NCBI GenBank assembly: GCA_021292165.1
Contig: CM037877.1
Span: 29,090,197-29,154,196, forward strand
Source: Shinisaurus crocodilurus
Lineage: Eukaryota > Chordata > Lepidosauria > Squamata > Shinisauridae
Direction of reading: 5' to 3'
DNA length: 64,000 bases
The notes below the pieces were generated by a model that saw only the letters and a program-made list of their open reading frames with translations, was not told the origin of the DNA and ran no database searches. This document shows, piece by piece, positions 22,938-33,329 of the stretch (positions are counted from its first letter, which is position 1; each line of letters starts with the position of its first letter). A program made the position numbers and the translations under genes.

Positions 22938-23430
22938 ATCCCGCAAAGCCATGGCTTGTAGGGTTTGCTTAACCCTCCATGGCTTAGCGTGTCATCCGAA
23001 CCCGGATGACACACTAAGCCACGGTCAAGCCAAAAAACCAACAACAGAGCCCCTTGGCCAGAGCGGTAGAGAGTCTTTTCCAGGGGGCTCTTTGGCCAAG
23101 CAGCTCTGTGCTGGGAGGGGTGCTTTCATCGGGCTCCCTGGGAGGAAACCACTGACAGTGGGCCTACGGGAAGAGAAGAGGGCTCCACCCAGCTTGCTTG
23201 AGCTAATTCCTCTTCCCCGCTGTCCTCGCCTGCTGCCAGTGTCCGCCACAGCACCGCCTTCCCAAGCCCCACAAGGGACATGAGGCTGCAGCATGTGGTG
23301 GCGCCTCTTGCCCCCCCCCCCCGTGATCATGGGGCGATCGTGCTGACCGGTGAAGCAGGGAGTAGGTGACTCAGGACCCCCACTGTGCCCGAGTGTTTGT
23401 TGGACACACTCAAGCGGGGTGGCCCAAGCC
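22938..23430. mobile_element. Foldback element (family F), diverged
   Basis: ggcttagcgtgtcatccg and its inverse cggatgacacactaagcc meet at 22996-23012. The segment gagccccttggccagagcgg onward matches 25155-25215 in family F. The right end is uncertain. Confidence 0.5.
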
Positions 23431-23469
23431 AACTTTAAGCTCAGGGTGGCTACCTAGCTAGCCCAGTAT

Positions 23470-24118
23470 CTGAGGGAAACTATTTTCCCAGCAACAATTT
23501 ATTACACCATCTTGTAATGCAAAGTATTTTGAGGTGGCTTGCTTGGTCTTGCATGGGCAGTTAAGACCCATGAGGTTTCCGAAAGACCCACTCCTTGGAA
23601 TAATGGAAACCGATAGAAGTGATGTGTTGAAATGGATCGACACAGCTGCTTACATTTTGGGCCTCTCCTTGGGGGTGTGGCTAGGCAGACTGTCGTGATG
23701 AGCACCTGCCCATCAAGATTTACCACTACATCCTGTGCATCAGCCTCAAAACCATCATCAGGCACTATTAACATGGATTCACTGTTCCTTAATTTTTTAA
23801 AAAGTGGTTCGCTTCCACACCACCACCACCACCTTCTTGCGTGGTGGGATCCTTAGGTTTTTGCGTTTGTAAAACACAAGGAAGTACTTAAGCATCTTCC
23901 AGGTTCCTTTGCATTGCTGAAAAGCTCATGGTATATGATTTATTTACACTATAAATATACAACAAGCTTTTAAGCTTTGTAAGTGAACCTGAAAGATGTG
24001 TAAGTGCCTTATTGTGTTCTACAAATGTGAATGCTTGCATGGGTCATGGGAGGAAAGTAAATGTGATCGTGTTCAGCCAAACTGCTGCACCAGCCTCCTC
24101 TTTTCAAGGAGCCTTAGG
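23470..24118. other. Non-coding stretch, nothing recognised
   Basis: No repeat family recognised; only a short (CCA)n at 23818-23832. Confidence 0.4.
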
Positions 24119-24215
24119 GAGCAATTCTCTGCACGTTTAGACAGAGAAAAGTTCTACAACTCCCTGCATGCCCCAGCCAGAATAGCCTGGAGTTTTAGGC
24201 CTTTGGGGCAACTTC
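24119..24215. mobile_element. Palindromic MITE (family E), left half
   Basis: gcaattctctgcacgtttag, acagagaaaagttct, acaactccctgcatgcccca, then a degraded partial return arm. Confidence 0.6.
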
Positions 24216-24318
24216 CTGAGGGCCTGATCCCGTCCTCAGAATTTCCAGAGGGGTAACTGCATCCGTTAGTTGCAGGAAAAAAAGAAGAAGAAGAAGACAA
24301 GGTGCCACAAGACACTGG

Positions 24319-25412
24319 GACGGTTCGCACGACACGATAAGCCACACTGTGCAGTGTGTCTTATAAGCTGCCCTACCCCCCGACAGACAATAGGGGCACA
24401 TCAAGGGTAGGGCTCCTCCTCCTCCTCCCCCTTCGGTCCTCTGCAGGTATCCCAGGGGAGCCCGTAGGAGCCTCCCCCCCGCTGCCATTTGTCAGCAGCA
24501 GTGGTAGGGAGGGGGGAATAGGGGAGTGGCCATTGCTTCAGTCTACTCATGAGTAGGCTGAAGCACAGTCCGCCGAAAGGGCTGGTCACAGTGGCAGGCG
24601 GCGGTGGGCACCTCTTCCCCACTGGCACTGCCGGCCTGAAACGGCAGGCGGGGATGGCACCTGCCGATCCCAGCAGAGAAGGGTTGCCGGGTGAGGATGA
24701 GCCATGCTCTGGTCAGCCTCTAGAGGAGGCCAATGAGAGCACGCCCCCCCCCCCTGCCCGGCACTGCAGCCACTTGGATGTGTCATCCTCCAGAGGAGGC
24801 CAACCAGAGCACGGCTTGCCCCTCACTGCTGCGGCTGCCAGCCCCTTTGGCTGGTAGCCACGGTGGTGCGGGAACCCTCTGACAGTACCAGGCAGGGGGC
24901 AAGCCTCTAGAGCAGGGCTCCCCAACCTTGGGTCCCCAGATGTTGCTGGCCTACAGCTCCCAGCATACCCAGCCAGCATGGCTAATGGCAAGGGATACTG
25001 GGAGCTGTAGTCCAGCAACATCTGGGGACCCAAGGTTGGAGAGCCCTGCTCTAGAGGAAGCCGATCAGAGCATGGCTCGCCCTGTGCCACCATGGCTGCC
25101 AGCCCTTTTTGCTGGCAGCCACTTTGGCACAGCTGTCATAGATGTTCATCCAGAGCCACTTGGCCAGAGCAGCAAGCCTTTTTCGCCACTCTAGCCAAGT
25201 GGCTCTGTAGCAGTTTGGCTTGCCTCTCGGTGGGTTCGGATGACACAACAAGCCACTGTAGGGCAAGCAAACCCTACAACAAGCCATGGCCTGTCAGGGT
25301 GTCTTATAAGCCAAAGTTAAGCCACCCTGAGAAAACCATCCTGGGTTCGGACAACACTCTAAGCCACCATGGCTTCAAAGCCACGGTTGCCTAGCGTGTC
25401 GTGCGAACTCAG
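24319..25412. mobile_element. Large GC-rich foldback element (family F)
   Basis: The left end ggttcgcacgacacgataag and right end gctt-type inverse (cgtgtcgtgcgaactc) are inverted repeats about 1.1 kb apart. The right subterminal part repeats motifs such as gttcggatgacacaac and aaaccctacaacaagcc. The interior is GC-rich and non-coding, and is interrupted by a family A hAT MITE (24913-25048). The superfamily is undetermined because no TSD was resolved. Confidence 0.6.
24913..25048. mobile_element. Palindromic hAT MITE (family A) with 8-bp TSD
   Basis: 136-bp foldback with ends cagggctccccaacc and ggttggagagccctg. It is flanked by the perfect direct repeat CTCTAGAG (24905-24912, 25049-25056). 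It is inserted in family F, so it is younger than that element. Confidence 0.93.
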
Positions 25413-25509
25413 TCTCTTTGTTGTTCTTCCTTGGAATGAAGCTAATAATTTAAAAACTCTCCCGGGGGGGGGGGGCAGCAACATCCAAAACTAAGGTAGG
25501 GCGACTGCA

Positions 25510-25610
25510 GCTTTTAGCACACCAAAGTTAAACACTCTTACTAGGGAGTAGGCCTATTGAGCTCAGTGAGCCGTCTGAGTAAACATGCATAGAAGTATGC
25601 CATGAGCTCT
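25510..25610. mobile_element. Palindromic MITE (family C), diverged
   Basis: actagggagtaggcctattg, agctcagtgagc, ctgagtaaacatgcatagaa: the inverse of the usual order, with a worn left end. Confidence 0.6.
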
Positions 25611-25612
25611 CT

Positions 25613-26040
25613 TCCATAGCAACCACAGTGTCCTAGAAACTCACCCCTTCCTTCAGGCCAAGTGCAGAACAGTCTAACCCACTTTGGGCCCTCGAAAAGG
25701 GAGTTTCTCTTAAGCCTGCTTTCCCAAGAGCTGCCAACTTGGTTCCCCCCATGGAAGCTCTGTGCTTTCATGAGCCCTCGCTTCGAACCTGGAGCTGGCT
25801 CTGCTTTGCACCTTTGCTGCAAGACCATATTTGAAAGCAAGAGTAGAGCGATAAAATATTGGTTACGTGGTGAACAAAACCATAAAGGTAACCGGATAAT
25901 GATTTCTTAGGACTCGGCAATGGGCAACTGAGCTTCAACTTGCCATACTGACGTGAAATGATCGTGTAATATGCAGGTGGTAGTGCCAGGCATATCGAAG
26001 TTGAATTACCTTCCAGCACCAGGAGACCTGCATGCTATAC
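25613..26040. other. Non-coding stretch, nothing recognised
   Basis: No recognisable repeat, RNA gene or exon. Confidence 0.4.
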
Positions 26041-26085
26041 GCCAGCCTTCGCCAACCTGGTGCCCTCCAGAAGTTTTGGATTAGG
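26041..26085. mobile_element. Palindromic MITE (family D), left end only
   Basis: ccagccttcgccaacctggt, gccctccagaagttttgga: the first 45 bp of family D, broken off before the centre. Confidence 0.6.
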
Positions 26086-26111
26086 GTGTGGCCATTTATG
26101 AATCTCCGAAA

Positions 26112-26222
26112 AGGAGGAAAGGCTGCTGGCTGGCTCCACTGTCAGTGGGGCGGTGTATCCACTCTGAGTTTTAGCCTGAACTTTAAAGGAGCTATCCATG
26201 GTGCTGAGCCCTATCCCCATGC
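26112..26222. mobile_element. Palindromic MITE (family G), left half
   Basis: ggctggctccactgtcagtg, ggcggtgtatccactctgag, ctttaaaggagctatccatg. It matches the left half of 9003-9193; the right half is absent. Confidence 0.65.
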
Positions 26223-26555
26223 CATCCCAGAAATAGGAAGAAGATATTCCTATGTGTTTTTTTTAAAAGGGTGTAGAATAACAGTGCTTCCTAATGAGTA
26301 GATCCTAACTCATGTCTTGATTTTTCAAGGTGGGCATGCATGCTATGCAGTTCAGAGCCATTAACCCATTAATAGGTACCTGGGCATCAAGGGCATTGAT
26401 TTTATCAGCACACCTTGTTGTAGGTCAAGTCTTTCCCCTGCTGCTACTTTTCTCAAGAGAGTCCTATGTCAAGACCCAAGTGCGTGGGCGGATCAACAAA
26501 AAATCTTTGTTTCTGCAACTGGGGCATAATTACTATTTCTTTTAATATGCTATCC

Positions 26556-26690
26556 CAGTGTTCTCCAACCTTGGGTCCCCAGATGTTTTTGGCCTACAAC
26601 TCCCAGCATGCCCCAGCCAGCATAGCTGGCTGGAGCATGCTGGGAGTTCTAGGCCAAAAACATCTGGGGACCCAAGGTTGCAGAACACTG
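26556..26690. mobile_element. Palindromic hAT MITE (family A) with 8-bp TSD
   Basis: 135-bp, nearly perfect foldback. Ends cagtgttctccaacc and ggttgcagaacactg. Flanked by TGCTATCC on both sides (26548-26555, 26691-26698). High arm identity suggests recent movement. Confidence 0.94.
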
Positions 26691-27321
26691 TGCTATCCCA
26701 TGCCAATTAATTCCCCAAATCAACTCCACACACACTTTTTAAATACAGCATTCTATACCACATTTCTTGGACAATCTGTTTAGATTTGGGATTTATTTTT
26801 TTTTGGCAAGGAGAAATAGGGTTCCCCCTCTGCCCACTGCTTCCATTTTTTAAAACCATCTACCGGTAAGTAGCATAGCAGAATTGGCAGCTTGTTGTTT
26901 GTCTTCGATGTGTTCTGCATTTGCATTAGGTAGCCCCCTAGTGTACATATGTGGTAAATGCAAGTTATTTCATGATGGCCGAGTATTTTTGCACCAGTAC
27001 GAATGCCACAGTTTGCGCCCATGACTGGTATAATCCTGCAACCGCCCTTTCCAAAACACTTCTACTAAATTCAGTGGGACTACGTGAAGTGAAGGGCTTC
27101 AGAGGTGTAGCCTGTGGGTATGTGATATGTCATCTAGATTCTTTTAGATTTGAAAAGGAAAGATGTTGCTTCTGTTTCCCACTATAAACATGGAGGTGAT
27201 CTAACCAATTTTCTTTCAGTTTCTTACCATCTGGCCTTAATTAACTCACATAAACAGTTTAAGCTGCACAGTCATAACTCTGGAGAAATGCCGAATGGCT
27301 GCTTGGGACTAGGTAAGTAAT
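26691..27321. other. Non-coding stretch, nothing recognised
   Basis: No repeat or exon signal recognised beyond a T-run at 26790-26801. Confidence 0.4.
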
Positions 27322-27460
27322 GGCACAATTCTATGCATGTTTAGACAGAAAAAAAAGGCCAACAACTCCCAGCATGCCCCACCCAGTATGGCTGGCTGGG
27401 GCATGCTGGGAGTTGTAGGCCTTTTTTTCTGTCTAAACATGCCTAGGATTGCACCCTAAG
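27322..27460. mobile_element. Palindromic MITE (family E), near-perfect
   Basis: Arms ggcacaattctatgcatg, tttagacagaaaaaaaaggc and caactcccagcatgccccac pair with the inverse ending aacatgcctaggattgcacc. TAAGTA occurs just outside both ends (with 1-2 bp offset), a possible but unproven target duplication. Confidence 0.88.
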
Positions 27461-28092
27461 TATCTCTTCCCCTATATGTATCACCAAGAAAGAGGAAATT
27501 TCATTTACGCATCACCAAGAAAGAGGAAATGTATCACCCAAAAAGAGAGATAAAGAGGTCACATGGATTTCCAGAAAACTTCAGGGATGTTGAAGAGTCC
27601 TTGGTCTCGAGTCACGAGTCGAGTCACGAGTCTTTGGACCCGAGTCTCGAGTCCGAGTCCAAGTCCTTGGTCCAAAATGGTGACTCCCGAGTCCCGAGTC
27701 CCGAGTCACTCCCAAAGCTGACTCCACGAGTCCCTATTAAAATCAATGGGGTTTTTTCCCAACAAAATAAGGCTACTTCAGATGTGTGGCTTAAATAAAT
27801 TCTAGGCACAAGTGTGCCTTTTTATTTCAAAACTCTGCAACTGATTTTGGCAAGAACAGACCAGGCAGAGAAACCCAAAATAACCAGGCAGGCAGAGGAG
27901 GCAGGGAACCCCAAAGCAGGCAGGCAGAGGCCTTTGTCTTGGACAATTTAACTGTTGAACTGGTCAAGAAGAGACCAGGCAGGCAGAAGAGGCTGGAAAC
28001 CCCAGACAGGCAGGCAGAGGCAGCCAAACCCAAAATGTCTGAAAGGTTACATTTTAGAAAAATGATTTTAAAAAATAAACTTGCTGTACTTC

Positions 28093-28377
28093 CTAAAACT
28101 TATCCATGTTGCATTTGAGGAACATGATTTTTTCTAAATGTTTGGCCCCCATTCTGGAACGGTGAGATCTCATCACAATTCCACCTTCACTGAACACCCG
28201 CTCCACTGGTGATGAACTTGCTGGAACCAGAAACACACTCAGAGCAGCCACACAGAGTAATCTCAGGTCCTTCTTCTGCCTCTCCCAAGTACGCAACACA
28301 TCAATAAAAATAAATCTTGACACACTGTTGGGGCTGCACTCCTGGTAGCCGTCCATAGTGGCCGAGCAGCGGCACAC
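28093..28377 (-). pseudogene. hAT transposase C-terminal (hATC dimerisation) fragment
   Basis: This 94-codon open piece is the end of a hAT transposase gene. Residues about 37-92 form the hATC dimerisation region: a helix with LRLLCVAALSVFLVP, then the signature SSSPVERVFSEGG, then RSRMGAKHLEKIMFLKCN, matching the family pattern (P.SS..ERvFS..g, RsrL, le.l.fLk.N). The N-terminal BED zinc finger and the RNase-H-like catalytic core with its DDE residues are missing. The first ~30 residues do not look like transposase and may be out of frame. It stops shortly after the domain, as usual for hAT proteins. Confidence 0.88.
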
Positions 28378-28437
28378 CTTGCTTCCATGCGCTCTTCGCC
28401 GGCAATCACGCTCCTCTCCACTCCTTCTGGCACAGCC

Positions 28438-28589
28438 CAGGGATGTTGAAGAGTCCTTGGTCTCGAGTCCCGAGTCGAGTCTCGAGTCCCATTAAAAATA
28501 TTGGGACTCGAGTCGAGTCCGAGTCGAGTCAGAGGGGGGACTCAGTCCGACTCACGAGTCGAGTCCTCGAGTCCGAGTCCCCATCCCTG
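28438..28589. mobile_element. Internal 152-bp CAGGGATG...CATCCCTG unit at the right end of the hAT
   Basis: A second copy of the left terminus (cagggatgttgaagagtcc) lies 152 bp before the right terminus, facing it, so the right end alone looks like a complete MITE of the family. Either a MITE is fused to the right end of the larger element, or an end-swapping event made it. Confidence 0.75.
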
Positions 28590-28597
28590 GAAAACTT

Positions 28598-29699
28598 ACA
28601 TATGCTCATTTATATGTATAGATAAAAATTTAGAAATAGTAATTAACATTGAAATAGAAATACAATACATTGTACCATAGTGGGGAAGACTGTCACCAGG
28701 TGACCGATGTGTCTTCCTCCGTTTGCTGCCCAGGTGCTAACTGTGTACGGGCAACTTCCAGACCCCTGCTCTCCCTTCTTAGGGTTCTTTACCTTTAAAC
28801 AGGACTTGGATTGGGTAACCCGTCAAACAGAGGATGCCTTCAAATAGAGGACTGCCCTCTGTAAGGTAGGACATGTGGCTACCCTAACTATATGAAGGTA
28901 CAGTACAGCTTCGACCAGACAGTGCATAACTGCTCTTATCAGAACTGTGAATTTGCTGTGGGAGGTGGCTAGCAAGCCAAGTTCATGCCATCTGAAATTT
29001 AAAGTATCTTTCAATACGTTATCTAGGGGTGACATAGAGAACAATCCTAAGTTCTCTAAGGATTGTTCCTTAGGGAACTTAGCACCCCAATAGGAGCTGC
29101 TGGGGTGTTCCTTGCATCGGTGGATCATTGTTGAAAATGATACGTTTTAATTTTTGTTTCCATGATGGTTATTTAAACATTGCATCTGATTTGTGGTTGC
29201 TCTCTCCTTTAATGAGCTGTTGTATTTGTTGGTGTTTTGTCTTTTAATAAAGTTTGTTATGTATATATGATTTACAGTGTTAGTTTTCAACATGATAGTA
29301 TTTTTTTGATAGCATGTTCTTTTTGACTTATAGGTTCAGATGTTTTATGTTTCTTTTAAAGATAAATTTGCATACCCTGTACATGTACTTTTTAAAGTTT
29401 TGGGTTTTTTTTTTTAGCTGTAATACTTCATGTTCAGTATAGCTAGGGAATCAATAATGAATTGCCCCTTACTTGCCCCTTGAATACCTTCTTTAATTGC
29501 CTTTTATTGTAAGTTTCTGTTCTGGGGTGAGGTTTTAATTTCTTCCCATTATTTTTCTTTTCATTTTAAGATATCAGATTAGTACTATTTCACTATACTG
29601 AAATGAAAGGGGGGGGGAGATGGCTGGTACCAAGATTTTTTTATTATTGCAAATAGAGTATATGGGGTGCAAATGCAACAGGTAAAATCGAAAGACTGA
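28598..29699. other. Non-coding AT-rich stretch with AATAAA
   Basis: It holds an AATAAA at 29246-29251 in T-rich DNA. The segment 28860-29280 has a LINE-3'-end-like feel, but I could not match it to another copy. No coding signal. Confidence 0.4.
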
Positions 29700-29707
29700 C
29701 CCTAGGC

Positions 29708-30619
29708 CAGTGATGGCGAACCTATGGCACGGGTGTCACAGCTGGCACGCAGGGCCCTCTCTGTGGGCACTCGAGCCATTGGTCACCAGATTGCAAAAAG
29801 ACTGAACCCTTCTGCAAAACACTAATGATCTTGTTCTTTCTCGCAGTGTGGAACAGAATGATTTTATTCTAGAATTCTTGTTACAGAATTCTTTTCTACA
29901 TTGTTATCACATTTAAAAGATTTTGAAGAATGATGTACAGAGCATGGCTTGGATGTAAAGCCCTAACAGTTGACCTGAGTGCTACATGTGTTGCTCTCAA
30001 ACTAACGGAGTATGAGCCAAGGTTTGTCAAATTATCAGCTTGCATGCAATAGCAAAAATCACATTAATTGTGCAAAAGCATGCCCAATGCAAACTTTTAC
30101 CTAATGCAGTGTTTGCAGTCCAAGACATAAAGTGTTTAAAATGTGTTAAGCACGTTTAGTTTTCTTGTTTATCTTGCTCATCCTAGTACAGGTTGACTTT
30201 TACTTTTACTAATCCGACACCTGTAGAAGCAGGGAAAGGACCCGGGGTAAAGCTTGCCCCATACAATTTCAGTCTGGTATATAGTCATATTACAAGTTGA
30301 GAATCCCTTATCCAAAAATACATGTGCCTAATTAATTAAAAAGTTTGTATAAATTCCCTTCAGGCTAAGTGTACAATGTAGTACTATAATATTTTTTTGA
30401 GTTGATTTTTTTCCCAACAAAAAACTGTTTGTATCATTGAAAACTCTGTTTTCTTTAAAGACAAAAGATGTTAATTAGTTCGGACAACTGTATGAGTTGT
30501 TTTTCTAAAACTAAAACCTCGGTATTCAGGTTTAATTGCAGTGTTGGCACTTTGAAATAAATAAGTTGGTTTTGTGTTGCAGTTTGGGCACTCGGGCTCA
30601 AAAAGGTTCGCCATCACTG
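29708..30619. mobile_element. hAT element, 912 bp, OposCharlie1-like ends, 8-bp TSD
   Basis: Ends cagtgatggcgaacc and ggttcgccatcactg are perfect inverted repeats. The perfect 8-bp direct repeat CCCTAGGC flanks them (29700-29707, 30620-30627). The subterminal tatggcacgggtgtc and gggcactcgag segments recall OposCharlie1 (OC1), a hAT family known to have moved horizontally among tetrapods; this naming is from memory. The interior is AT-rich and has no transposase frame, so it is non-autonomous. Confidence 0.9.
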
Positions 30620-30744
30620 CCCTAGGCAAATATCCTTGTGTCCGAGATGTATATGGGTGAGCTGGATCCCGGGAGACACTGGAATCGAGCTCAGTCTTGA
30701 GCTGCTGGGAAGGAGGAAATTGCATTGCTGCCTTTCTCTTTCCT

Positions 30745-30806
30745 TGGCTGGGGATGATAGGAGTTGTAGTCCAAATATCTGGAGGACACCAGGTTGGGGA
30801 TGGCTG
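30745..30806. mobile_element. Palindromic MITE (family D), right half
   Basis: ggctggggatgataggagtt, gtagtccaaatatctggagg, accaggttggggatggctg. The left half is missing. Confidence 0.75.
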
Positions 30807-31388
30807 AGCTAGTTTATTTGCAACAAACCCTTCCTTCTTGATTCAGAAACAAACAAGATCCCTCTGGAATTCTGGATCCCACTCCAGAATGCATGTCCTT
30901 CTCTAACAGCATTTAGGGCTGGCACAAACAAGGGCTCTTAAGAGTCCATTTTCCCAGCCGGGTGTCCAAATTGGCTTTCCTAGCCCTCTCTGTACTTTAG
31001 TGACAGCATAACGTGCCAGTAAGAATACACATTGTCCTTAGGTAGCATGATCTGTACTGAAAGGTCAGAGTGCCCAACGTCTTCCTTTTCGCTTAAGAAG
31101 AATGCCTCGATTTTATTATCCTAATGACCACTCTTCTGATCAGGGCAAGGGCTGAAATGTTGGCTCAGCATCTAATCTGCTTTCAAAGGCCTACATCCAC
31201 TTGGTGTCAATTTCTTTCCCTGGGTGGCGTTCTAAACCTCTGATGCTAGGGGAATGCAGACAACAATATGTGTGCTGTTTTATGCCAGGAAATGCAGCAG
31301 TCCTAATGCTGGGCTGAGGAATACGGGTTTAAAACAGAACTGTCTAAATATTTACACATCATAACAAGGAATTCCTGTTATAAAAATA
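30807..31388. other. Non-coding stretch, nothing recognised
   Basis: No repeat family or exon signal recognised. Confidence 0.4.
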
Positions 31389-31727
31389 AAGAGGGCCTTT
31401 TCTGCTGTGGCATCCCAGTTGTGGAATGAACTTCCCAGAGAGGCTTGCCTGGCACCTATGTTGTGTTCCTTCCGGCGCCAGGTGAAGACCTTTTTATTTT
31501 CCCAGGAATTTTAGTCTTCTAGACTGTTTTAAATTTGCTATTGTATTTTAAATCTCTGTACTGCTGCTAGGTTTTATTTCAGCTTTTACTCCTACAGTAT
31601 ACTGTAGCTTTAATTTTTTAGACTGCATTTTATGTTGTATTTTGTGGTTTTAATTGTTGTGAACCACCCAGAGAGCTTCAGCTGTTGGGTAGTATAAAAA
31701 TGTAATAAATCAATAAATAAAAATGAC
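31389..31727 (+). mobile_element. L2-like LINE 3' end
   Basis: It begins in the last codons of the ORF (ttttctgctgtggcatccc, gttgtggaatgaacttccc: the FS..A...LWNELP pattern) and ends with the tail cccagagagcttcagctgtt, gggtagtataaaaatg and an AATA run. Heavily 5'-truncated. Confidence 0.82.
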
Positions 31728-32082
31728 TGTTTCTTTCTGAAAAATATGATAAATAAGCCCTGTTGTATGACAACTTATTTGTTTGAAATTGCTTTAAGAC
31801 AACACGAGAGGGAGCCTTTGAGTAATGCTTCGGCGCCTTGCTTCTGCTGACACACATACGCAGGCAAAAGGGAATTCAATCAACTAAATACAGATCAGAT
31901 GAGTTCATCTGTCATCTCTGTCTCATACCCAGGAAAGGTCTGACACCAGCGGTTCTTGCATGTGCTGTTAATTTCCAGGCCATTTTATCATGATGGTATT
32001 CCAATGATGCCGGCGTCCCCAGGGCTACAGCACCAACAGCACCAGAGAAACTGAGAAACTGGCCAGATGAACGGGAATCGTC
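31728..32082. other. Non-coding stretch, nothing recognised
   Basis: No feature recognised. Confidence 0.35.
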
Positions 32083-32160
32083 CAGTGTTCTCCAACCTTG
32101 GGTCCCCAGATGTTTTTGGCCTACAACTCCCAGCATGCCCCAGCCAGCATACACTGGTAT
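32083..32160. mobile_element. Palindromic hAT MITE (family A), left half
   Basis: cagtgttctccaaccttggg, gtccccagatgtttttggcc, ccagcatgccccagccagc, then it leaves the family at the centre. Only one arm remains. Confidence 0.85.
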
Positions 32161-32369
32161 AGTCCACTGGGCATGCTGGAAGCCTGTGCAGACAACCTAT
32201 GCACTGCACCACTGTCCACAGGGCTTGCTAGGGAAATAGAAAGAGATAGTTATGGGTTGAGTGCTTCCCATTCCCATTTTGCCAGACGCATCAGGAAAAT
32301 GAACCAATGAGTGAATGACTAGGACAGTGTTCTTTACTGCAAAACCCAAGGGTCACTGGCGGCTCCCAA

Positions 32370-32570
32370 TTTATTTATTTTATTTATTATATTATACCCC
32401 ACTTTTTTTCCTGCAAGGAATCCAAGGCAGCTTACATAATCCTCCTCTCCATTTTATCCTCACAACAACCCTGTGAGGTAGGTTAGGCTGAGAAGCAGTG
32501 ACTGGCCCAAAGTCACCCAGTGGCCGAGCGGGGACTAGAACCCAGATCTCCCGAGTCCCAGCCCAACACT
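32370..32570 (-). mobile_element. MIR-type tRNA SINE (family M), head truncated
   Basis: Body and tail as in the other copies, but the tRNA-like head stops at cccaacactct, where a family F' foldback begins. Confidence 0.85.
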
Positions 32571-33325
32571 CTGGGTTCAGACAACACGATAACGCACATC
32601 CAAGGGCTGAGTGTGGGTTGTCATTGAATTGTGGGTTGTTGCTGAAACATGGGTTATCATGTTGTCTGAACCCAGCCGCGATAAACTATGGTAAACCCAC
32701 GGTTCACAACCTATCTATAATACCTTAGGTGCCTTAGGGAGTGCCTCCTCCCCTATGTTCCACCACACCACTTATGGTCCTCTGAGGGCAATCTGTTGCA
32801 GCTGCCTAATGTGAGACTGGCAGCTGTACGTCGAAGGACCTTTCCTTTTGCTGCCCCTCAGTTGTGGAATGATTTGCCGATTGAAATGTGTCTATTGACT
32901 TCTTTGAGTGTTTTTAAGTAGGCACTGAAGACCTCACTATTTCAGCAAGCCTTCCTTTCATAGTGTTTTATCACACTTTTGGAATTTTATTAATTTTTAA
33001 TGGGATTTTTATGGGATTTTCATCTTGCTTTTAAGCTTAATGGTATTTGTCGTGTTTTTATTGCATATTTGTTTGGTGTAAATTGGTTATATTATAATCT
33101 TGTATGCCGCCTAGGGTATTTTTATATAGACGGAATATAAATTGAATAAATAAACCAACCAACCAACCAACCATGGGTTGTTCTCTTCATTAGTTGTTTG
33201 TGGTTAACAAGCCATGGCTTGTTAGCGCAGCTGGCTTCTGACAACACAATAACCCATGTTTCAACAGCAACCCACACTCAGCCCATACTCAACCCTTGGG
33301 CCATCGTGTTGTCTGAACCCGGTCA
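32571..33325. mobile_element. Foldback element (family F') split by an L2 end
   Basis: Two small palindromes, 32571-32690 and 33236-33320, each bounded by gttcagacaacacgataac-type motifs and the inverse, flank a centre containing ggttaacaagccatggcttg. The intact version is 39523-39838. Here the centre is interrupted by an L2-like 3' end. Confidence 0.7.
32745..33173 (+). mobile_element. L2-like LINE 3' end nested in foldback, with (AACC)n
   Basis: It starts in ORF sequence (acctttccttttgctgcccc, tcagttgtggaatgatttgc: FPFAAPQLWNDLP) and ends with cgcctagggtatttttatat, agacggaatataaattg and an A-rich tail, followed by five AACC units at 33155-33173. Confidence 0.8.
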
Positions 33326-33329
33326 CTCT

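Larger units (their letters stand above)
27582..28589 (-). mobile_element. hAT transposon remnant with GAGTC-array ends and 8-bp TSD
   Basis: The 1008-bp element begins cagggatgttgaagagtcc and ends gagtccccatccctg. It is flanked by the perfect 8-bp repeat GAAAACTT (27574-27581, 28590-28597). Both subterminal regions are dense arrays of GAGTC/GGACTC motifs, likely transposase binding sites. The interior keeps the 3' part of a transposase gene on the - strand (separate entry). Most of the transposase gene is gone, so this is a deletion derivative. Confidence 0.93.

Noticed and set aside
31936..31960. SPIN-type hAT end (cagcggttct)
   Set aside because: Only the first ten bases match. The rest does not continue as SPIN, and no partner end or TSD is present.
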